64,000 nucleotides of DNA. Origin: Torreya grandis (Eukaryota; Streptophyta; Pinopsida; Cupressales; Taxaceae). Both the position numbers and the translations under genes were made by a program. Location of the stretch: contig JARHVA010002128.1 in the NCBI GenBank assembly GCA_037957365.1, positions 1,276,501-1,340,500 of the forward strand, in the 5' to 3' direction. Within the stretch, counting starts at the first letter, position 1, and each line of letters begins with the position of its first letter. This document shows positions 60,779 through 64,000 of this stretch, piece after piece. The notes below the pieces were generated by a model. The model made no database searches and was not told the DNA's origin. It saw only the letters and a list, made by a program, of their open reading frames with translations.

Positions 60779-60797
60779 GTAAGTCAGGTTCACCAAA
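60779..60797 (-). other. Primer-binding region of D
   Basis: The minus strand reads TTTGGTGAACCTGACTTAC directly after the LTR end. It matches A-inner in the first eight bases and beyond. The tRNA is not assigned. Confidence 0.6.
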
Positions 60798-61984
60798 TGA
60801 TTTAACAATTTTAAGAACATTGGTGTATTATTCCTAATTTAGATAAGGGTCTGAGTTAATTAAACCAATAAATAAATATGCAATAATTAAGCAACTAATT
60901 TATGTAATTTGATTATTATTTGAACCTTTCTAAAAATAGTAATAAGGGAGAGAAAATAAGACTTAGCTAGAAATAGACTGATACAACTGAGATAGAGTCT
61001 ATAATTCACTATACAAGACTAGGACACAATCATAAATTAGGATCTAGCCTTCATTTTGTGAAAGGATAGGATCATCAAAATAGGACACCTTGGGGTGCAT
61101 CACTATAATTATTTTCTACCACTATTGTCTAGGAGATCTAAACTTTATAGGTTTTGTTCATTGTGTCTGTTTGAGTCTACCTATGAAATTTTAACTGCTA
61201 AATGTCTGTATAACTTCCTATAGAGTGGATTTAGTCTTCAATCCCTAGATTCCATTGTGTTTTAACAAAATTTGGGAAATAATGGGGGGTTATTGTGTGT
61301 AAGATGCACTAAAAGTATATCCACACCCCTTGTGTGGGCATGCTACCTACATACCAATACTCTAAAGAGGGATCAAGCCATATGTAGTTCTCCCACTTGA
61401 TGTGCTTTATGTAATAGCGTATATGAAGATGAAAATTGCTAAAATGGGTGTGCTTGAGGTGGTTAGGGATTGGTGTAAGGAATTGAATAAGCTTGTGGTT
61501 ATATTAGATGGATGTATATAGAAAATAGGGAAATATGCCTAAGTAATATTTCTTATATTCTTACTTGCTTTGCGATATTTGTAAACCCCTTCTAAATGAA
61601 CTTTGAGTTGGCTTCATAAAGATATGTTTGTCATAGATTGAATGTATTCATGTTAGGCTAACAATAAGAGGAATAAGAACCAAAAGGAACTAACCATTGG
61701 AGATAAAAATGCACTTGGATAGGAGCACTAAAATAGACACCCTATGGTCTATCACTATAGTCCAATTTTGGTTTTATAGTCTTGAAGGAACAGGACCCAT
61801 GGGGATGAATAATCACTAAAAATGTTACCTAAAGGAGGTGGAATTACTATCTATAAGGCTACAAATGACTGGGAGTTAGTGGAAAGATGCCTATGAGGGT
61901 CATGAGAGCAAACAAGAGGAACCTATGGGTTGGGTGTCACAAGCCACACTCAAGCCACCAATTTTCACATTTTATATGACTACA
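60798..61984 (-). repeat. Right (5') LTR of D (1187 bp)
   Basis: Starts TGATTTAACAATTTT, ends ATGACTACA, then the duplicated TGATC. It is co-linear with 53046-54229. Confidence 0.92.
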
Positions 61985-61989
61985 TGATC

Positions 61990-62341
61990 CCAAAATATCT
62001 TTATCTAGCATTCCAAGCAACCTAAACTCACTTTGATATTGATCCCCACTTTCAATTTTATTGTTCTTACCCTCTAGATAAGGTTACCCTATTTGGATAG
62101 CTTTGCTCCTTGTTATTATCCAATTTCACTATTAATGTTCTCCCACTGAATAAAAACTAGTTACTTAAATTTAAATTCATGTAACAGGTTATCCCATGAG
62201 TTTAGAGAGCCCCATTTGAAGGAATTCCCAAATTTTCATTATAAATCCACATTTAGAACCATTTTGTATATAAGAAGCTTCCATATTAAAAAATACCAAA
62301 ATTATAATTGTATATTGAGAGTAAATTCCCAATTTTCCCCA

Positions 62342-62376
<35 letters not shown>

Positions 62377-64000
62377 GCACTTAACTAAAGTTTAAGTACA
62401 CTACCAAGGTCACAAGTCATGGTTGAATCAATTAATCACACCAAAATTACACAAGCTTCCATTTTCATAGTGGAGTTAGGGTTGTAAAATGTGTAAATGC
62501 ATGACAAGTGTGTGATGTATAATATTTCATAAAATGTATATCATTTTGTATGTTTTTAGCCTATGTAAGTATATCAAAAGACTGTAGAATATGATAATAC
62601 TCCTCTTAAGGAAGAAATGAAATGTAAGAATGCGAAGCAATAGAACATTGTAAGTCCATAAGTAGTTATAATATTTAAAAGAAAATAGTTTTGAATGATT
62701 TGAGATTAATATAAAGATCAACCCATGGTTTTTCAAATGCCTTGGTATTTATTTCATACATAGTCATATTTTATTATGTTTAAATTTTTTTATTCATATT
62801 ATAATTATGAATGTTTTGTACACTTAAGTATGTGTTTTTATGGATAAAATTAAAACTAAAAAAAAGAAATGCTCTACTTGTTCTATAATTTCATATGATT
62901 TATGAACAATATTCTAACTCACTTAGTAATAAATAATAAGATGTTCTGATGGGTTTTTCAAGAACCTCTACTGACAAAGGAGAAATGATTTTTGACCCTT
63001 GAAACATGTTGAGATGGTTACCTATACATAGGGATTTGGAATCATGTTTGGATGAGACAATTCATAATTTTGCATAATAAGAGGCAAATAAAATAGGAAT
63101 ATATATAAGATAGGTTATAATTAAGTATATGTATGGTGAAATATATGAAATATTTTGGTGTGAATTACTTGGGTTGTTAGTTATATGGTTGTCAATGACT
63201 AAACACTATAGTTTTTGGCTGAGACAAACATAACATTTTATTTTTACTAAGGAAAAGATAAAAAATGCTATGAAAACTAGATATAGATTGGATGCATGTA
63301 ATATAACATTGTATTAATACTAATATTGATGGATATATCAATAATTTTCCATGCAAGGGTATATTTTATTTAAATTTGCACATAATTTAATCATAAGGGG
63401 CATCAAATGTAAAAAAATTTAGTGACTACCTACTCTGATTAAAATATTGGCTGAGGAAAAGGCTATGATGCCTATATTAGCTAACATTGAGTAGTATCTT
63501 TAGGATTCATGGGGATGCATATGAAAAATAAGTGAATGATGAATAAAGAGGAGAATAAATTTGAACCTAAACCCATAAAATGGAAGACCTAGAGACACAT
63601 AACAAAAGAATAATTTTGGGGATAGAAAGAGACAAGTGGAAACAAAGGACATCGAATAAATAGAATAATCTAAATGTATCTTGGAGTAGGAATAGAGTAG
63701 AAAGTTTAGAAGATAAATAAGGAATGAGAGCTCAAAAAGGAGAGAAAGATTATGGATATTATGAAAATGAGGAAATGAGAGAGCACAAAAGAGGAGAAGG
63801 TGCTAGAGAGATCATAAATATGGATACAAATTGAGAAAGGGATTCAAAGTATTTGGAAGAAAAATATGATAAATAGTGGAAAGATACTAGAGGAGTAGGT
63901 AGAGCGGTTGAAGGTAGTTTTACATCACAATTACAAGGGAGAATATTTTTTGGAGAAGAAAAATATCAATATTTTAAATAGCTTATGCTAATTCATAGTA
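61990..64000. other. Right flank; no gene recognised
   Basis: AT-rich sequence without recognisable domains; the minus frame 62736-62527 is low-complexity. A TATA-like GTATATAAGAAGC lies near 62268 and a (TA)14 run at 62346-62373. The last 450 bases (about 63550-63960) are purine-rich on the plus strand. If 14507 starts an LTR, this flank could be its continuation. Confidence 0.5.
62346..62373. repeat. (TA)n microsatellite
   Basis: Fourteen uninterrupted TA units in the right flank. Confidence 0.97.

Larger units (their letters stand above)
53046..61984 (-). mobile_element. Element D: RT-less gag-protease retrotransposon, 8.9 kb
   Basis: Minus-strand element with LTRs 53046-54229 and 60798-61984, flanked by identical TGATC (53041-53045 and 61985-61989). 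Order on the minus strand: LTR, primer-binding region, leader with three 140-bp repeats, gag, protease, spacer, 3.7 kb non-coding tract with tandem repeats, polypurine tract, LTR. The plan equals that of family A, and the primer-binding region and gag knuckle are alike, but the LTR and non-coding repeats differ. No RT, RNase H or integrase is seen. This is a sister family of large non-autonomous elements. Confidence 0.9.

Overview
The window is nuclear DNA from a plant with a transposon-rich, AT-rich genome. It holds decayed Ty3/gypsy elements (one with a plant Tat-type second RNase H, one chromovirus with a chromodomain), a Ty1/copia-like element and long microsatellites. I found no host protein gene, rRNA or tRNA. 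The species cannot be named; a large-genome seed plant is an inference from the density and age of nested elements. Labels such as 'element A-outer' are local to this report. All LTR and duplication comparisons were made by eye. Layout, left to right. 1-8891: a truncated Ty3/gypsy element on the minus strand (element 1: 5' LTR, gag, protease, RT, start of RNase H). 8892-14506: a plus-strand element (H) whose LTR belongs to the same family as A, with a protease remnant but no RT. 14567-52950: one ancient minus-strand element (A-outer) opened by later insertions. Its left LTR holds an unclassified 2.5 kb insert (15199-17729). Its internal region holds a second full copy of its own family (A-inner, 20060-27891). 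Its right LTR holds a copia-like gag-only element (E, 31336-52159). E holds a chromovirus (F, 31471-37567) inside its left LTR and a 10.6 kb Tat-like element (G, 40900-51475) inside its body. 53046-61984: another minus-strand element (D). 61990-64000: flank. The nest is supported by target-site duplications read at base level: A-outer TTATG/TTATG, A-inner GTGCA/GTACA, E TAATG/TAGTG, F GAAGT/GAGGT, G TATCA/TATCA, D TGATC/TGATC. Every mismatch is an A/G transition. Once F is removed, the two E LTRs are 295 and 294 bases long. How the parts work together: only G, F and element 1 ever carried a reverse transcriptase. H, A-outer, A-inner and D share one plan: gag with a C-X2-H-X4-H-X4-C type knuckle where it can be read, then an aspartic protease, then a long non-coding tract with tandem and palindromic repeats, then the polypurine tract. 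No RT, RNase H or integrase is visible in them. They look like large non-autonomous elements that would need enzymes from a partner. This RT-less gag-protease family, its hairpin-repeat tract and the same-family nesting are the most interesting content. All coding regions carry in-frame stops, so nothing here is predicted to make a full-length protein.
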